Shown: piece by piece, positions 16,893 to 25,623 of the stretch
How positions within the stretch are numbered: the first letter of the stretch is position 1
How the letters are laid out: each line of letters starts with the position of its first letter
Assembly (NCBI GenBank): GCA_020848435.1
Contig: JADLAC010000030.1
Span: 116,404-180,403 of the forward strand
Source: Burkholderiales bacterium
GTDB taxonomy: Bacteria; Pseudomonadota; Gammaproteobacteria; Burkholderiales; WYBJ01
DNA length: 64,000 bases
Direction of reading: 5' to 3'
Translations under genes and position numbers: made by a program
Notes under the pieces: model-generated
Databases searched by the model: none
What the model was told of the DNA's origin: nothing
The model's input: only the letters and a program-made list of their open reading frames with translations

Positions 16893-18056
16893 ATGAAGCA
16901 AAGCGCTCGGAAGGCGGCGCAGGCCGCAACCACGGCAGCGATCGCAAGACAGCAGCGACGCCGGTTTCTCACTCGAGCAGCGGCGGGCATCGCCGGCAGT
17001 GCGGTGGCGGCGCCCGCTATCGCGCAGGCGCAAGCGAGCGTGCAGTGGCGGCTCGCATCGAGCTTCCCTAAGAGTCTCGATACGGTGTTCTACCCGGCTG
17101 ACCTGATCGCGCGCCGCGTTTCCGAGATCACCGACGGCAAGTTCCAGATTCGCGTGTTCGCCGCCGGCGAAGTCGTGCCGGCGCTCCAGGTGCTGGACGC
17201 GGTGCAGAACGGCACGGTCGAATGCGGCCACACCGCGCCCTACTATTACGTGGGCAAGGATCCGGCCTTCGCCTTCGGCACCAATGTCCCGTTCGGGCTC
17301 AATGCTCGCCAGCAGAATGCGTGGTGGTACGAAGGCGGCGGGCGTGACGTGATGGCGGAGCTGTACAAGGATTACGGCGTGGTGGAGTTCAATGCCGGCA
17401 ATACCGGGGCGCAGATGGGCGGCTGGTATCGCAAGGAGATACGCAGCATCGCCGATCTGAAGGGACTCAAGATGCGCATCGCCGGCATTGCGGGTCAAGT
17501 CCTCGCCAAGGTGGGCGTAGTGCCGCAGCAGATCGCCGGCGGCGAGATCTATCAAGCGCTCGAGCGGGGCACCATCGATGCCGCCGAGTGGGTGGGACCG
17601 TACGACGATGAAAAGCTCGGTTTCAGCAAGGTCGCACGCTACTACTACTACCCTGCCTGGTGGGAGGGCGGGCCGCAGCTTTCGCTCATGATCAATGCGA
17701 AGAAGTTCGCCGAGCTGCCGAAGAGCTACCAGTCGGCGATCGCCGCCGCCGCGGCCGAATCGAACGTGCACATGCTCGCGCGCTACGACGTGCGCAACAC
17801 CGACGCGCTGCGCAAGATCGTCGCCGCCGGTGCGCTGCTGCGGCCGTTTCCGCGGGCGGTGATGGAGGCGTGTGAGAAGGCCGCCTTCGAGCTCTACGAC
17901 GAGCTGGCGCAGAAGAGCAAGCACTGGGCGCGCATCTACCCGGTGTGGAAGAAATTCCGCGACGACCAGTATCTGTGGTTCCGGGTGGCCGAGTTCGGCT
18001 TCGACAACTTCGCCTACAGCCGGCCGGCGCCCAAGCCTGCTCCCGCCAAGAAGTAG
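16893..18056 (+). CDS. dctP: Tat-exported TRAP transporter solute-binding protein (TakP-like)
   Basis: Periplasmic DctP-family receptor of 387 aa. The N-terminus carries a twin-arginine signal (RRRFLTRAAAG around residue 22, cleaved near AIAQA). The mature part starts VQWRLASSFPKSLDTVF and includes YYYVGKDPAFAFGTNVPFG and the key Arg of LKGLKMRIAG, closest in style to TakP-type receptors for 2-oxo acids; the ligand is inference. A strong ribosome site (AAGGGGGAGC) precedes the ATG. It points towards, rather than with, the permease genes dctQM, and its stop codon lies inside a 44-bp tandem duplication. Confidence 0.9.
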   Translation: MKQSARKAAQAATTAAIARQQRRRFLTRAAAGIAGSAVAAPAIAQAQASVQWRLASSFPKSLDTVFYPADLIARRVSEITDGKFQIRVFAAGEVVPALQVLDAVQNGTVECGHTAPYYYVGKDPAFAFGTNVPFGLNARQQNAWWYEGGGRDVMAELYKDYGVVEFNAGNTGAQMGGWYRKEIRSIADLKGLKMRIAGIAGQVLAKVGVVPQQIAGGEIYQALERGTIDAAEWVGPYDDEKLGFSKVARYYYYPAWWEGGPQLSLMINAKKFAELPKSYQSAIAAAAAESNVHMLARYDVRNTDALRKIVAAGALLRPFPRAVMEACEKAAFELYDELAQKSKHWARIYPVWKKFRDDQYLWFRVAEFGFDNFAYSRPAPKPAPAKK

Positions 18057-18167
18057 CCGCAAGCTCGACCGTGGTCCGACCCCGACCCTGGCAGAAGTAA
18101 CCGCAAGCTCGACCCTGGTCCGACCCTGACCTGGCCTGACCTGGTCCGACCCTGAGCTGGTCCGACC
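18049..18167. repeat. 44-bp tandem duplication plus four TGGTCCGACC motifs
   Basis: Copy 1 (18049-18092) and copy 2 (18093-18136) share the AGAAGTA-GCAAGCTCGACC-TGGTCCGACC layout with few differences. Copy 1 contains the end of dctP including its TAG. The 10-mer TGGTCCGACC occurs at 18072, 18116, 18142 and 18158. The block fills the gap between the convergent dctP and dctM genes. Confidence 0.8.
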
Positions 18168-18175
18168 CGATCCAC

Positions 18176-19603
18176 TTACGGCTTGGCCGGGGGAAGGTAC
18201 TGGCTTGGATCGGGCGGGGCGGTGTTCTGCTCGATCGGCACATCGATGCGCACCTTGTCGAGGTCGATCGTCTGCGGCTGATCGAGCCACATCGTGACCA
18301 GCTCCGGCCACACGATCACGATCGCGGCCATGGCGAGTTGCAGCACGAGCCACGGCAGTGCCCCCCAGTAGATGTCGCTGCTCTTCACTTCGCGCGGCGC
18401 GATTCCGCGCAGGTAGAACAGCGCGAAGCCGAACGGCGGATGCATGAACGACGTTTGTAGCGTCACGCACAGCAGCACCCCGAACCAGACCAGGTCGATG
18501 CCCATCTTCTGCGCGACCGGCGCAAGCAGCGGCACGATGATGAAGGCGATCTCGAAGAAATCGAGAAAAAAGGCGAGGAAGAACACGAACAGGTTGACGA
18601 ACACGAGGAAGCCGACGGTGCCGCCGGGCAATCCCGCCAGTTGATGCTCGATCCATAACGCACCGTCCACGCCCTGGAAGACCAGGCTGAAGACCGTCGA
18701 GCCGATCAGGATGAACAGCACCATCGCGGTGATGCGCATGGTGGTCTCCATGCCCTGGCGGACCAGGCGCCACGTCAGCCGCCGGTGCAGTGCGGCCAAC
18801 GCGATCGCGCCCATCGCGCCCAGGGCACCGGCTTCGGTCGCCGTCGCGATGCCGAGAAAGATCGTCCCCAGGACGAGAAAGATGAGCACGATGGAGGGGA
18901 CCATGCCCCAGAGAACGCGGCGCGCGAGCTGCGCGCGGGTCAGCGTGCGCGCCTCCTTGGGCAGCGGCGGCACCAGCGCGGGCTTGATCAGTGCCACCGC
19001 CGCGACGAAGGCGATGAACAGCAGCGTCTGCACCAGCGATGGACCGATGGCCCCCTTGTACATGTCGCCGACCGAGCGGCCGATCTGATCGGCCAGCACG
19101 ACCAGCACCAGCGAGGGCGGAATGAGCTGGGTGATCGTGCCCGAGGCGGCGATGACGCCCGTCGCAATGCGCATGTTGTAGCGATAGCGCATCATGATCG
19201 GGAGCGAGATGACGCCCATCGCGATCACCGAGGCGGCGACGGTGCCGGTGATGGCGCCGAGGATCGCACCGACCACGATGACCGCGAAGGCCAGCCCGCC
19301 GGGCACCGGGCCGAACAACTGGCCGCAGCCTTCGAGCAGATCTTCGGCGAGCCCGCAACGTTCCAGGATCGCGCCCATGAAGGTGAAGAACGGGATCGCG
19401 AGCAGCAGCTCGTTCGACAGTATGCCGAAGATGCGCAGCGGCAGATTGGCGAGATACTCCGGAGGGAAGAACCCGAGCTCGATCGCCGCCAGGCCGAAGC
19501 CCAGGCCCAGCGCCGCGATCGAAAACGCAACCGGAAAACCGATCAGCATCACGCCGATCAAGCCGCAGAACATGAGCGGCGCCATCAGCTCGCGCGTGAT
19601 CAT
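18176..19603 (-). CDS. dctM: TRAP transporter large permease DctM
   Basis: Inner-membrane permease of 475 aa with about 12 hydrophobic segments, the transport channel of a sodium-driven TRAP uptake system. It opens with MITRELMAPLMFCGLIGV and has the family blocks FFTFMGAILERCG and LIPPSLVLVVLADQIG. The start at 19603 overlaps the dctQ stop by 4 bp (ATGA), so the longer open frame upstream is not used. The C-terminus (after about 430) is an extended hydrophilic tail rich in Pro and Asp (DQPQTIDLDKVRIDVPIEQN). Confidence 0.92.
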   Translation of the reverse strand: MITRELMAPLMFCGLIGVMLIGFPVAFSIAALGLGFGLAAIELGFFPPEYLANLPLRIFGILSNELLLAIPFFTFMGAILERCGLAEDLLEGCGQLFGPVPGGLAFAVIVVGAILGAITGTVAASVIAMGVISLPIMMRYRYNMRIATGVIAASGTITQLIPPSLVLVVLADQIGRSVGDMYKGAIGPSLVQTLLFIAFVAAVALIKPALVPPLPKEARTLTRAQLARRVLWGMVPSIVLIFLVLGTIFLGIATATEAGALGAMGAIALAALHRRLTWRLVRQGMETTMRITAMVLFILIGSTVFSLVFQGVDGALWIEHQLAGLPGGTVGFLVFVNLFVFFLAFFLDFFEIAFIIVPLLAPVAQKMGIDLVWFGVLLCVTLQTSFMHPPFGFALFYLRGIAPREVKSSDIYWGALPWLVLQLAMAAIVIVWPELVTMWLDQPQTIDLDKVRIDVPIEQNTAPPDPSQYLPPAKP

Positions 19604-20139
19604 TGCAGCGGCTGTTCGTAGTGCGCGTCCATCTCGATCAGCCCGCGCAGATAGGCGATGCGCTTGACGACCTCGGCCAAGGCCTGCAGCACCAGCAAAG
19701 CGAACCCGGCCGGGATGAGCAGCTTCACCGGCCAGCGCACGAGGCCGCCCGCGTTGCTCGACATCTCGCCGCCGCGAAACGAATCGAGGAAGAAGGGCCA
19801 TGCCATGACCATGATGGCGATCGCGACCGGCAGCAGGAAGGCGAGCAGCCCGACCAAGTCGATCCAGGCGCGGGTGCGTGCTGCGGCGCGGCCGTAGAGG
19901 ATGTCGACGCGCACATGGCCGTTCACGTTGAGGACGAAGGGCGCGCCCAGCAGCACCGTGGCGGCGAACAGGTACCACTGTAATTCGAGCCAGGCGTTCG
20001 AGCTCAGGTTGAGGGCGTAGCGCGAGAACGCATTGACCGCGCTGACGACGCAGGCGATCAGCATCGCCCAGACGGCGATACGACCGGCGGCTTCGTTGAC
20101 GCGGTCGACGATGTGCGCCAGTCTGAGCAACGCGCGCAT
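19600..20139 (-). CDS. dctQ: TRAP transporter small permease DctQ
   Basis: Four-helix membrane protein of 179 aa (DctQ family) that couples the binding protein to the large permease. The segment SSNAWLELQWYLFAATVLLGAPFVLNVNGHVRVDILYG is diagnostic in pattern (key residues NAW.E.QWYLF). It is coupled to dctM by a 4-bp overlap and is divergent from glyA. The receptor gene lies on the opposite strand beyond dctM. Confidence 0.9.
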   Translation of the reverse strand: MRALLRLAHIVDRVNEAAGRIAVWAMLIACVVSAVNAFSRYALNLSSNAWLELQWYLFAATVLLGAPFVLNVNGHVRVDILYGRAAARTRAWIDLVGLLAFLLPVAIAIMVMAWPFFLDSFRGGEMSSNAGGLVRWPVKLLIPAGFALLVLQALAEVVKRIAYLRGLIEMDAHYEQPLQ

Positions 20140-20258
20140 GGCGGGTGCAAGCTCCAGGCATGGAAACGGCGGCGGCGCGCCGATTGTCGCCGACTTTGCC
20201 GAGGTCTCAAAGCCCGCGCGCCGCGCGTTTCTCGCAGCCGCGGCGTGCGCTGCGCCGG

Positions 20259-20267
20259 TGCTAGAAT
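20259..20267 (+). promoter_or_regulatory. Extended -10 promoter for glyA
   Basis: TGCTAGAAT is an extended -10 (TGn plus TAGAAT), 36 bp before the TTG start of glyA. The identical nonamer lies upstream of ribBA at 23934, which supports both as real promoters. Confidence 0.55.
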
Positions 20268-20303
20268 CGAACGCTCGCCATTCGGACCCACGGAGCGCCG
20301 CTT

Positions 20304-21554
20304 TTGGACCGCCGCAACATCACCGACCGCGCCCTGCTGCGCGCGCTGGACAAGGAGCTGCAGCGCCAGGAGGACCATATCGAGCTCATCGCCTCGGAGA
20401 ATTACGCGAGCGCGCAAGTGATGGCGATCCAGGGCTCGGTGCTCACCAACAAGTACGCCGAAGGTTATCCGGGCCGGCGCTACTACGGCGGGTGCGAATA
20501 CGTCGATCAGGCCGAGCAGCTCGCTATCGACCGGGTGAAGAAGATCTTCGGCGCGCCGTTCGCCAACGTCCAGCCGCATTCCGGGGCGCAGGCCAACCAG
20601 GCCGCGTATGCGGCGATCGCCAAGCCCGGCGATACCATCCTCGGCATGGCGCTCGCCCATGGCGGCCACCTGACCCACGGCGCCAGCGTGAACTTCAGCG
20701 GCAAGCTCTACCGAGCGATCAGCTACGGGCTGGATCCGGACAGCGAGCGCATCGACTATGCCGCCGTCGAGCGGCTGGCGCGGGAGCATCGACCCCAAGT
20801 CATCGTCGCGGGCGCCTCGGCGTATGCGCGCATCATCGACTGGGCGCGCTTTCGCCGGATCGCCGATGATGTCGGCGCCAAGCTCTTCGCCGACATGGCG
20901 CACTTCGCGGGCCTGGTCGCCGCGGGCCTCTACCCGAGCCCCGTGAATGTCGCCCACGTCACCACCAGCACGACGCACAAGACGCTGCGCGGGCCGCGCG
21001 GGGGCTTCATCCTGGCCGGCGAGGAGCTGGCGCAGCCGATCAATTCCGCCGTTTTTCCCGGCCTGCAGGGCGGACCGCTCATGCACGTCATCGCCGCCAA
21101 GGCGGCCGCGTTTCACGAAGCCATGACACCGGCGTTCAAGCGCTACCAGAAACAGGTACTGGCGAATGCGCGCGCGCTGGCCGAGGTGCTGGCCGCGCGC
21201 GGCTGCCGCATCGTCTCCGGCGGCACCGACTGCCATATGTTCCTGCTCGACTTGCGTCCCAAGGGTCTCACCGGCAAGGATGCCGAGAGCATGCTCGGCA
21301 AGGTCGGCATCACCGTCAACAAGAATGCCATTCCCAATGATCCGGAGAAGCCTGCCGTCACCAGCGGCATCCGGCTCGGCTCGCCGGCGATGACGACGCG
21401 CGGTTTCGGCCTGGACGAGACGCGCAGCGTCGGGTACCTGATCGCGGACCTGCTCGACCGGCCCGACGACCGCCGCGTGGCGAGCGCCGTGGCAGAGGAG
21501 GTGCGCAAGCTTTGCCGTCGCCATCCCGTCTACGGCGCGAAGCGGACCCGCTGA
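20304..21554 (+). CDS. glyA: Serine hydroxymethyltransferase
   Basis: PLP enzyme of 416 aa that converts serine and tetrahydrofolate to glycine and 5,10-methylene-THF. Landmarks are the substrate region [25 protein letters not shown], and the PLP-binding Lys in [12 protein letters not shown]. The start is TTG at 20304 with GGAG upstream; no ATG gives a complete N-terminus. It is followed 10 bp later by nrdR and then the riboflavin genes, a common betaproteobacterial order. Confidence 0.96.
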   Translation: MDRRNITDRALLRALDKELQRQEDHIELIASENYASAQVMAIQGSVLTNKYAEGYPGRRYYGGCEYVDQAEQLAIDRVKKIFGAPFANVQPHSGAQANQAAYAAIAKPGDTILGMALAHGGHLTHGASVNFSGKLYRAISYGLDPDSERIDYAAVERLAREHRPQVIVAGASAYARIIDWARFRRIADDVGAKLFADMAHFAGLVAAGLYPSPVNVAHVTTSTTHKTLRGPRGGFILAGEELAQPINSAVFPGLQGGPLMHVIAAKAAAFHEAMTPAFKRYQKQVLANARALAEVLAARGCRIVSGGTDCHMFLLDLRPKGLTGKDAESMLGKVGITVNKNAIPNDPEKPAVTSGIRLGSPAMTTRGFGLDETRSVGYLIADLLDRPDDRRVASAVAEEVRKLCRRHPVYGAKRTR

Positions 21555-21564
21555 AGCCCGCGCT

Positions 21565-22038
21565 ATGAAATGCCCCTTCTGCAACGCGCCCGACACCCAG
21601 GTGGTCGATTCGCGCGTGAACGAGGAGGGCACCAGCGTGCGCCGGCGCCGGCGCTGCCCCAAGTGCAGCAAGCGCTTCACGACCTACGAGACGATCGAGC
21701 TGCGCTTGCCGCAGGTAGTGAAGCAGGACGGGCGACGCACCGAGTTCAGCCGCGACAAGCTCATCACCGGCTTTCGGCGCGCGCTGCACAAGCGTACCGT
21801 GCCCACCGAGAAGGTCGACGCGGCGGTCGAGCGCATCATCCAGAATCTGCTGGGCCTGGGCGTGCGCGAAGTGCCTGCCCGCAAGATCGGCGACATGGTC
21901 ATGGAAGAGCTGTACAAGCTCGACCAGGTCGCCTACATCCGCTTCGCTTCGGTCTATCGCGCGTTCCAGGGCGTCGACGATTTCCGCAACGTCATCCAGG
22001 AAGTGCAAAAGCCCGACGGCCGCCGCAAGACCGGATGA
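21565..22038 (+). CDS. nrdR: Transcriptional repressor NrdR
   Basis: Repressor of ribonucleotide reductase genes, 157 aa. The N-terminal zinc ribbon has CPFC and CPKC pairs, followed by an ATP-cone domain ([19 protein letters not shown]) that senses ATP/dATP. Family length is normal. The start ATG is 10 bp after the glyA stop, and ribD follows 20 bp downstream. No NrdR box was identified inside the window, as its targets lie elsewhere. Confidence 0.96.
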   Translation: MKCPFCNAPDTQVVDSRVNEEGTSVRRRRRCPKCSKRFTTYETIELRLPQVVKQDGRRTEFSRDKLITGFRRALHKRTVPTEKVDAAVERIIQNLLGLGVREVPARKIGDMVMEELYKLDQVAYIRFASVYRAFQGVDDFRNVIQEVQKPDGRRKTG

Positions 22039-22057
22039 GCAAGGTCAGGCCCGTTCT

Positions 22058-23170
22058 GTGCCGCCGTTGGCCCGCGCCGTGACCGCCGCCGCCGATCGCC
22101 GCTTCATGCAGCGGGCACTCGAGCTGGCCGAGCGCGGCATGTTCACCGCCACTCCGAACCCGCGCGTAGGCTGCGTGATCGTGCGCGCGGGACAGGTGCT
22201 CGGCGAAGGCTGGCACGAGCGCGCGGGCGAGGCGCACGCCGAGATCGGCGCGATGGGCGCGGCGGGCGCCGCGGCACGCGGCGCAACCGTGTATGTGACG
22301 CTCGAGCCATGTAGCCATCACGGCCGCACGCCGCCGTGTGCCGATGCGCTGGTCGCAGCCGGGGTGGCGCGCGTGGTCGCCGCCATGCCCGATCCCAATC
22401 CGCTGGTCGCGGGCGCGGGCATCGCGCGCCTGCGCGCGGCCGGCATAGCGGTCGAAAGCGGCCTGCTGCGAGCGCAAGCGCAGGAGCTCAACGTCGGCTT
22501 CGTGAGCAGGATGCAGCGCGGGATGCCATGGCTGCGGCTCAAGGTGGCGGCGAGCCTCGACGGCAAGACCGCCTTGCTCGACGGCACCAGCCAATGGATC
22601 ACCGGCGCCGAGGCGCGGCGCGATGCGCACGCGTGGCGCGCACGCGCGTGTGCGATCGCCACCGGCATCGGCACCGTTCAGGCCGACGATCCCCGGCTGA
22701 CGGTGCGCGATGTCGCGACGCCTCGCCAGCCGCGCCGGATCGTGATCGACTCGCGCTTGACGATCGCACCGGATGCGCAGGTGTTGGCAGGCGGCGGTGC
22801 CTTGGTCGTCGCGGCCCGCGATGACGTGGACAAGCGCGCCCGCCTCGAGGCGCGCGGCGTCGAGGTGGCGCTGCTGCCGGGAGCAGATGGCGGCGTCGAT
22901 CTCGCGGGCCTGGTGCGCATGCTCGGCGCGCGCGAGATGAACGAGTTGCACGTGGAGGCCGGCGCGCGGTTGAACGGCGCATTGCTGCGCGCGGACCTGG
23001 TCGACGAGCTGCTCGTCTACCTCGCGCCGAGCGTGATCGGCGAGGGTGCGCGTGGCATGTTCGACCTGCCGCCCTTGGCGAGCCTGTCGCAGCAGCGGCG
23101 ACTGGCGGTGCACGATCTGCGCAAGGTCGGATCGGACATTCGCGTGTTGGCGCGGCGTGCGCCGCCGTGA
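22058..23170 (+). CDS. ribD: Bifunctional riboflavin deaminase/reductase RibD
   Basis: Performs the second and third steps of riboflavin synthesis, 370 aa. The N-terminal deaminase has the zinc motifs HAEIGAM and PCSHHGRTPPC (about 48-90); the C-terminal reductase begins near 150 (WLRLKVAASLDGKTAL) and contains the NADPH-binding HVEAGARLNGALL segment. The listed start is GTG at 22058; a second in-frame GTG at 22079 is equally plausible. Co-directional with nrdR and ribE. Confidence 0.95.
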   Translation: MPPLARAVTAAADRRFMQRALELAERGMFTATPNPRVGCVIVRAGQVLGEGWHERAGEAHAEIGAMGAAGAAARGATVYVTLEPCSHHGRTPPCADALVAAGVARVVAAMPDPNPLVAGAGIARLRAAGIAVESGLLRAQAQELNVGFVSRMQRGMPWLRLKVAASLDGKTALLDGTSQWITGAEARRDAHAWRARACAIATGIGTVQADDPRLTVRDVATPRQPRRIVIDSRLTIAPDAQVLAGGGALVVAARDDVDKRARLEARGVEVALLPGADGGVDLAGLVRMLGAREMNELHVEAGARLNGALLRADLVDELLVYLAPSVIGEGARGMFDLPPLASLSQQRRLAVHDLRKVGSDIRVLARRAPP

Positions 23171-23218
23171 GGCGTTTTCCGCGCTGCCGACGGCGGCAAG
23201 GGATATGAGGGACGCAAG

Positions 23219-23803
23219 GTGTTCACAGGTATCGTGGCAGCGCTAGGCAGGATCGGGCAAGTGACGCCAGTCGCGCAGGGGGCTCGACTGAGCATCGAGG
23301 CGCCGGGGCTCGGCCTCGATGACGTCGCGATCGGCGACAGCATCGCGGTGAACGGCGTGTGCCTGACGGTGACCCAGTTGAGCGCCGATCGCTTCGGCGT
23401 CGACGTCTCGCCGCAGACGCTCGCGTGTACCGCGGGGTTCGAGCTCGGCGCGGCGGTCAACCTGGAAAAAGCCCTGCGCTTGTCGGATCGCCTCGGCGGG
23501 CATCTCGTCAGCGGCCACGTCGATGGCAGTGGCGAAGTCGTGCGCTTCGAAGCGATCGGTGACAACCGCTTGTTGGCCGTGCGCCTGCCAGCGCCGCTTC
23601 TCCGCTATGTCGCGCAAAAAGGCTCGATCACGGTCAACGGCGTGAGCCTGACCGTGAACGCGATCGCGGGCGATGTTTTCGAGGTGAACCTGATCCCCCA
23701 TACGCTCGCCGCGACCAATTTGCACGCGCTGCGGCCAGGTGCGCGCGTCAACCTCGAAGTCGACCTGATCGCGCGTTACCTGGAACGCATGACGAGCACG
23801 TGA
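23219..23803 (+). CDS. ribE: Riboflavin synthase alpha chain
   Basis: Catalyses dismutation of lumazine to riboflavin, 194 aa, as a homotrimer. Two lumazine-binding repeats are visible: MFTGIVAALGRIG... and, from about 100, GGHLVSGHVDGSGEVV.... The start is GTG at 23219; it gives the invariant MFTGIV N-terminus. In the 192-bp gap that follows, a TGGTCCGACC motif (23881) and an extended -10 for ribBA are found, so transcription probably restarts there. Confidence 0.95.
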   Translation: MFTGIVAALGRIGQVTPVAQGARLSIEAPGLGLDDVAIGDSIAVNGVCLTVTQLSADRFGVDVSPQTLACTAGFELGAAVNLEKALRLSDRLGGHLVSGHVDGSGEVVRFEAIGDNRLLAVRLPAPLLRYVAQKGSITVNGVSLTVNAIAGDVFEVNLIPHTLAATNLHALRPGARVNLEVDLIARYLERMTST

Positions 23804-23880
23804 GCGCTCGGCGCGCAACGCCTGGCGCCGCCTCCCCCGCGTGAGCTGCTCGCTACTCGCGCGTGGATCGCGTCCGACCT

Positions 23881-23890
23881 TGGTCCGACC
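23881..23890. repeat. Fifth copy of the TGGTCCGACC motif
   Basis: The same 10-mer as the four copies next to dctP lies in the ribE-ribBA gap, followed by CGACCCTGGCC as in those copies. This shows the motif is dispersed rather than local. Confidence 0.6.
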
Positions 23891-23933
23891 CGACCCTGGC
23901 CGATCCTGGCCCGCCGGACAGGCGCAAGCGGGA

Positions 23934-23942
23934 TGCTAGAAT
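23934..23942 (+). promoter_or_regulatory. Extended -10 promoter for ribBA
   Basis: TGCTAGAAT, identical to the element before glyA, lies 53 bp before the ribBA start. I found no FMN riboswitch consensus in the 192-bp leader region. Confidence 0.5.
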
Positions 23943-23995
23943 CCTCGCCTCCCGCGACGCGAGCTGCCGCGTGCGCGACCCTGTCCGATACGATC

Positions 23996-25093
23996 ATGGC
24001 CGTCAGTCCAATTCACGAGATCATTGCCGACATGGCCGCCGGCAAGATGGTCATTCTCGTCGACGACGAAGAGCGCGAGAACGAAGGCGACCTGGTGCTG
24101 GCGGCGGAATTCGTCAGCGCGGACGCCATCAACTTCATGGCGCGCTACGGCCGCGGGCTCATCTGTCTCACCTTGACCGAGGAGCGTTGCCGGCAGCTCG
24201 AGCTGCCGCCGATGGTGAGCAACAACCGCTCGCCGCACCGCACGGCGTTCACGGTATCGATCGAGGCGGCCGACGGCGTGACGACGGGCATCTCGGCCGC
24301 GGACCGCGCGCAAACCATACGCGCCGCCACCCGCGCCGACGCGAGCGCGCGCGATATCGTTCAGCCGGGCCACATTTTTCCGCTGATGGCACAGCCGGGC
24401 GGGGTGCTGGTTCGAGCCGGCCACACCGAAGCAGGTTGCGACCTGGCGGCGCTCGCCGGCTTGATGCCCGCCGCGGTGATCTGCGAGGTGCTGAAAGACG
24501 ACGGCGAGATGGCGCGGCTGCCCGACCTGCTGCAATTCGCCGCCAAGCACGGCTTGAAAGTCGGCACCATCGCCGATCTCATCCACTACCGCAGCCGTAC
24601 CGAAAAGCTGGTGACGCGCGCCTACGAGCGGCCGATCGAAACCTTCCACGGGCCGTTTCATCTCGTCGCCTATACCGACAAGATCGCCGCGGCGACCCAC
24701 TTCGCCTTGGTGCACGGCGCGGTGTCGGGCAAGGTCGAAACGCTGGTCCGCGTGCATGAGCCGTTGTCCGCCGTCGACCTGCTGGACATCCAGAGCCAGC
24801 GCCATTCGTGGAATCTCAGCGCGGCGATGGCCGCGGTGGCCGGCAGCCCGTCAGGGGTGATCGTGCTATTGCACCGGATCGAGACGGGCGCCGATGTTCT
24901 GGAGCGCGCGCGCGCGGCCGGCACGCTCGACGGCGCCTCGGCGGCCATCGCGTTACGCACCTATGGCATCGGCGCGCAGATCCTGCGCGATCTCGGTGTC
25001 ACCCGCATGCGCCTGATGGCGCTGCCGCGCAAGATGCCGAGCATGGTGGGGTTCGACCTGGAAGTCACCGGCTATCTCATGCCGGGGGAATAG
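23996..25093 (+). CDS. ribB: DHBP synthase with degenerate GTP cyclohydrolase II domain (RibBX-like)
   Basis: A 365-aa RibBA-type fusion. The N-terminal 3,4-dihydroxy-2-butanone-4-phosphate synthase domain is intact (DDEERENEGDLVLAAE acidic loop, HTEAGCDLA). The C-terminal domain (about 215-365) aligns in style with GTP cyclohydrolase II but lacks the three zinc cysteines and their surrounding motif, so only the RibB reaction is expected. Such fusions with an inactive RibA half have been described as RibBX in proteobacteria; a separate active RibA should exist elsewhere. The start at 23996 fits the family N-terminus; no strong ribosome site precedes it. Confidence 0.9.
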   Translation: MAVSPIHEIIADMAAGKMVILVDDEERENEGDLVLAAEFVSADAINFMARYGRGLICLTLTEERCRQLELPPMVSNNRSPHRTAFTVSIEAADGVTTGISAADRAQTIRAATRADASARDIVQPGHIFPLMAQPGGVLVRAGHTEAGCDLAALAGLMPAAVICEVLKDDGEMARLPDLLQFAAKHGLKVGTIADLIHYRSRTEKLVTRAYERPIETFHGPFHLVAYTDKIAAATHFALVHGAVSGKVETLVRVHEPLSAVDLLDIQSQRHSWNLSAAMAAVAGSPSGVIVLLHRIETGADVLERARAAGTLDGASAAIALRTYGIGAQILRDLGVTRMRLMALPRKMPSMVGFDLEVTGYLMPGE

Positions 25094-25125
25094 CGGCACA
25101 ATCGGAATGCTGAAGAGGTTCCTCC

Positions 25126-25605
25126 ATGGCACGTTTCGACAATATCGATGAGATCGAACCACGGCTCGACGGCGCCGGCCTGCGGATCGGCATCGTGATG
25201 GCACGCTTCAACGCGGAGGTGGGCGAGGGGCTGCTGTCCGCGTGCACGGCCGCGTTGCGCAGGCACGGCGTGGCGGACTCGGCGGTGCTGATCGTGACGG
25301 TTCCCGGTGCGCTCGAGTTGCCGCTTGCGCTGCAGAAGCTGTCACAGACCGGCCGCTTCGACGCGCTGGTCGCGCTCGGTGCCGTGATCCGTGGCGAGAC
25401 CTATCACTTCGAGATCGTATCGAACGAATCGGCGAGCGGCATCAACAGCGTCCAGCTCGATACCGGTATTCCCGTCGCGAACGGCGTGCTCACTTGCGAA
25501 ACCGATGCGCAGGCCGAAGCGCGTATGGAGCAGAAGGGAAAAGAATGCGCCGAGGCCGCCATCGAGATGGCGAATTTGCTGCGCCGTATCGCGACTTTGC
25601 CCTGA
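25126..25605 (+). CDS. ribH: Lumazine synthase
   Basis: 6,7-dimethyl-8-ribityllumazine synthase, 159 aa, the penultimate step of riboflavin synthesis, forming an icosahedral or decameric shell. Motifs are [26 protein letters not shown] and [14 protein letters not shown] with the catalytic His. It begins 32 bp after ribBA with an AAGAGG site. The usual downstream nusB is missing; a channel-like protein gene follows instead. Confidence 0.95.
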   Translation: MARFDNIDEIEPRLDGAGLRIGIVMARFNAEVGEGLLSACTAALRRHGVADSAVLIVTVPGALELPLALQKLSQTGRFDALVALGAVIRGETYHFEIVSNESASGINSVQLDTGIPVANGVLTCETDAQAEARMEQKGKECAEAAIEMANLLRRIATLP

Positions 25606-25623
25606 GCTTCAAGGGCCGAGCGA

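Noticed and set aside
16878..19358. 826-codon open frame on the minus strand
   Set aside because: It runs antisense to pmbA's end and dctP and joins dctM's shadow; composition is Arg/His-rich, as expected from GC-rich shadow frames. The real genes have clear families.
23804..23995. FMN riboswitch before ribBA
   Set aside because: I could not find the conserved FMN-aptamer blocks; only an extended -10 and a TGGTCCGACC motif are present.
24640..25093. Active GTP cyclohydrolase II (RibA)
   Set aside because: Zinc-binding cysteines are missing from the C-terminal domain.
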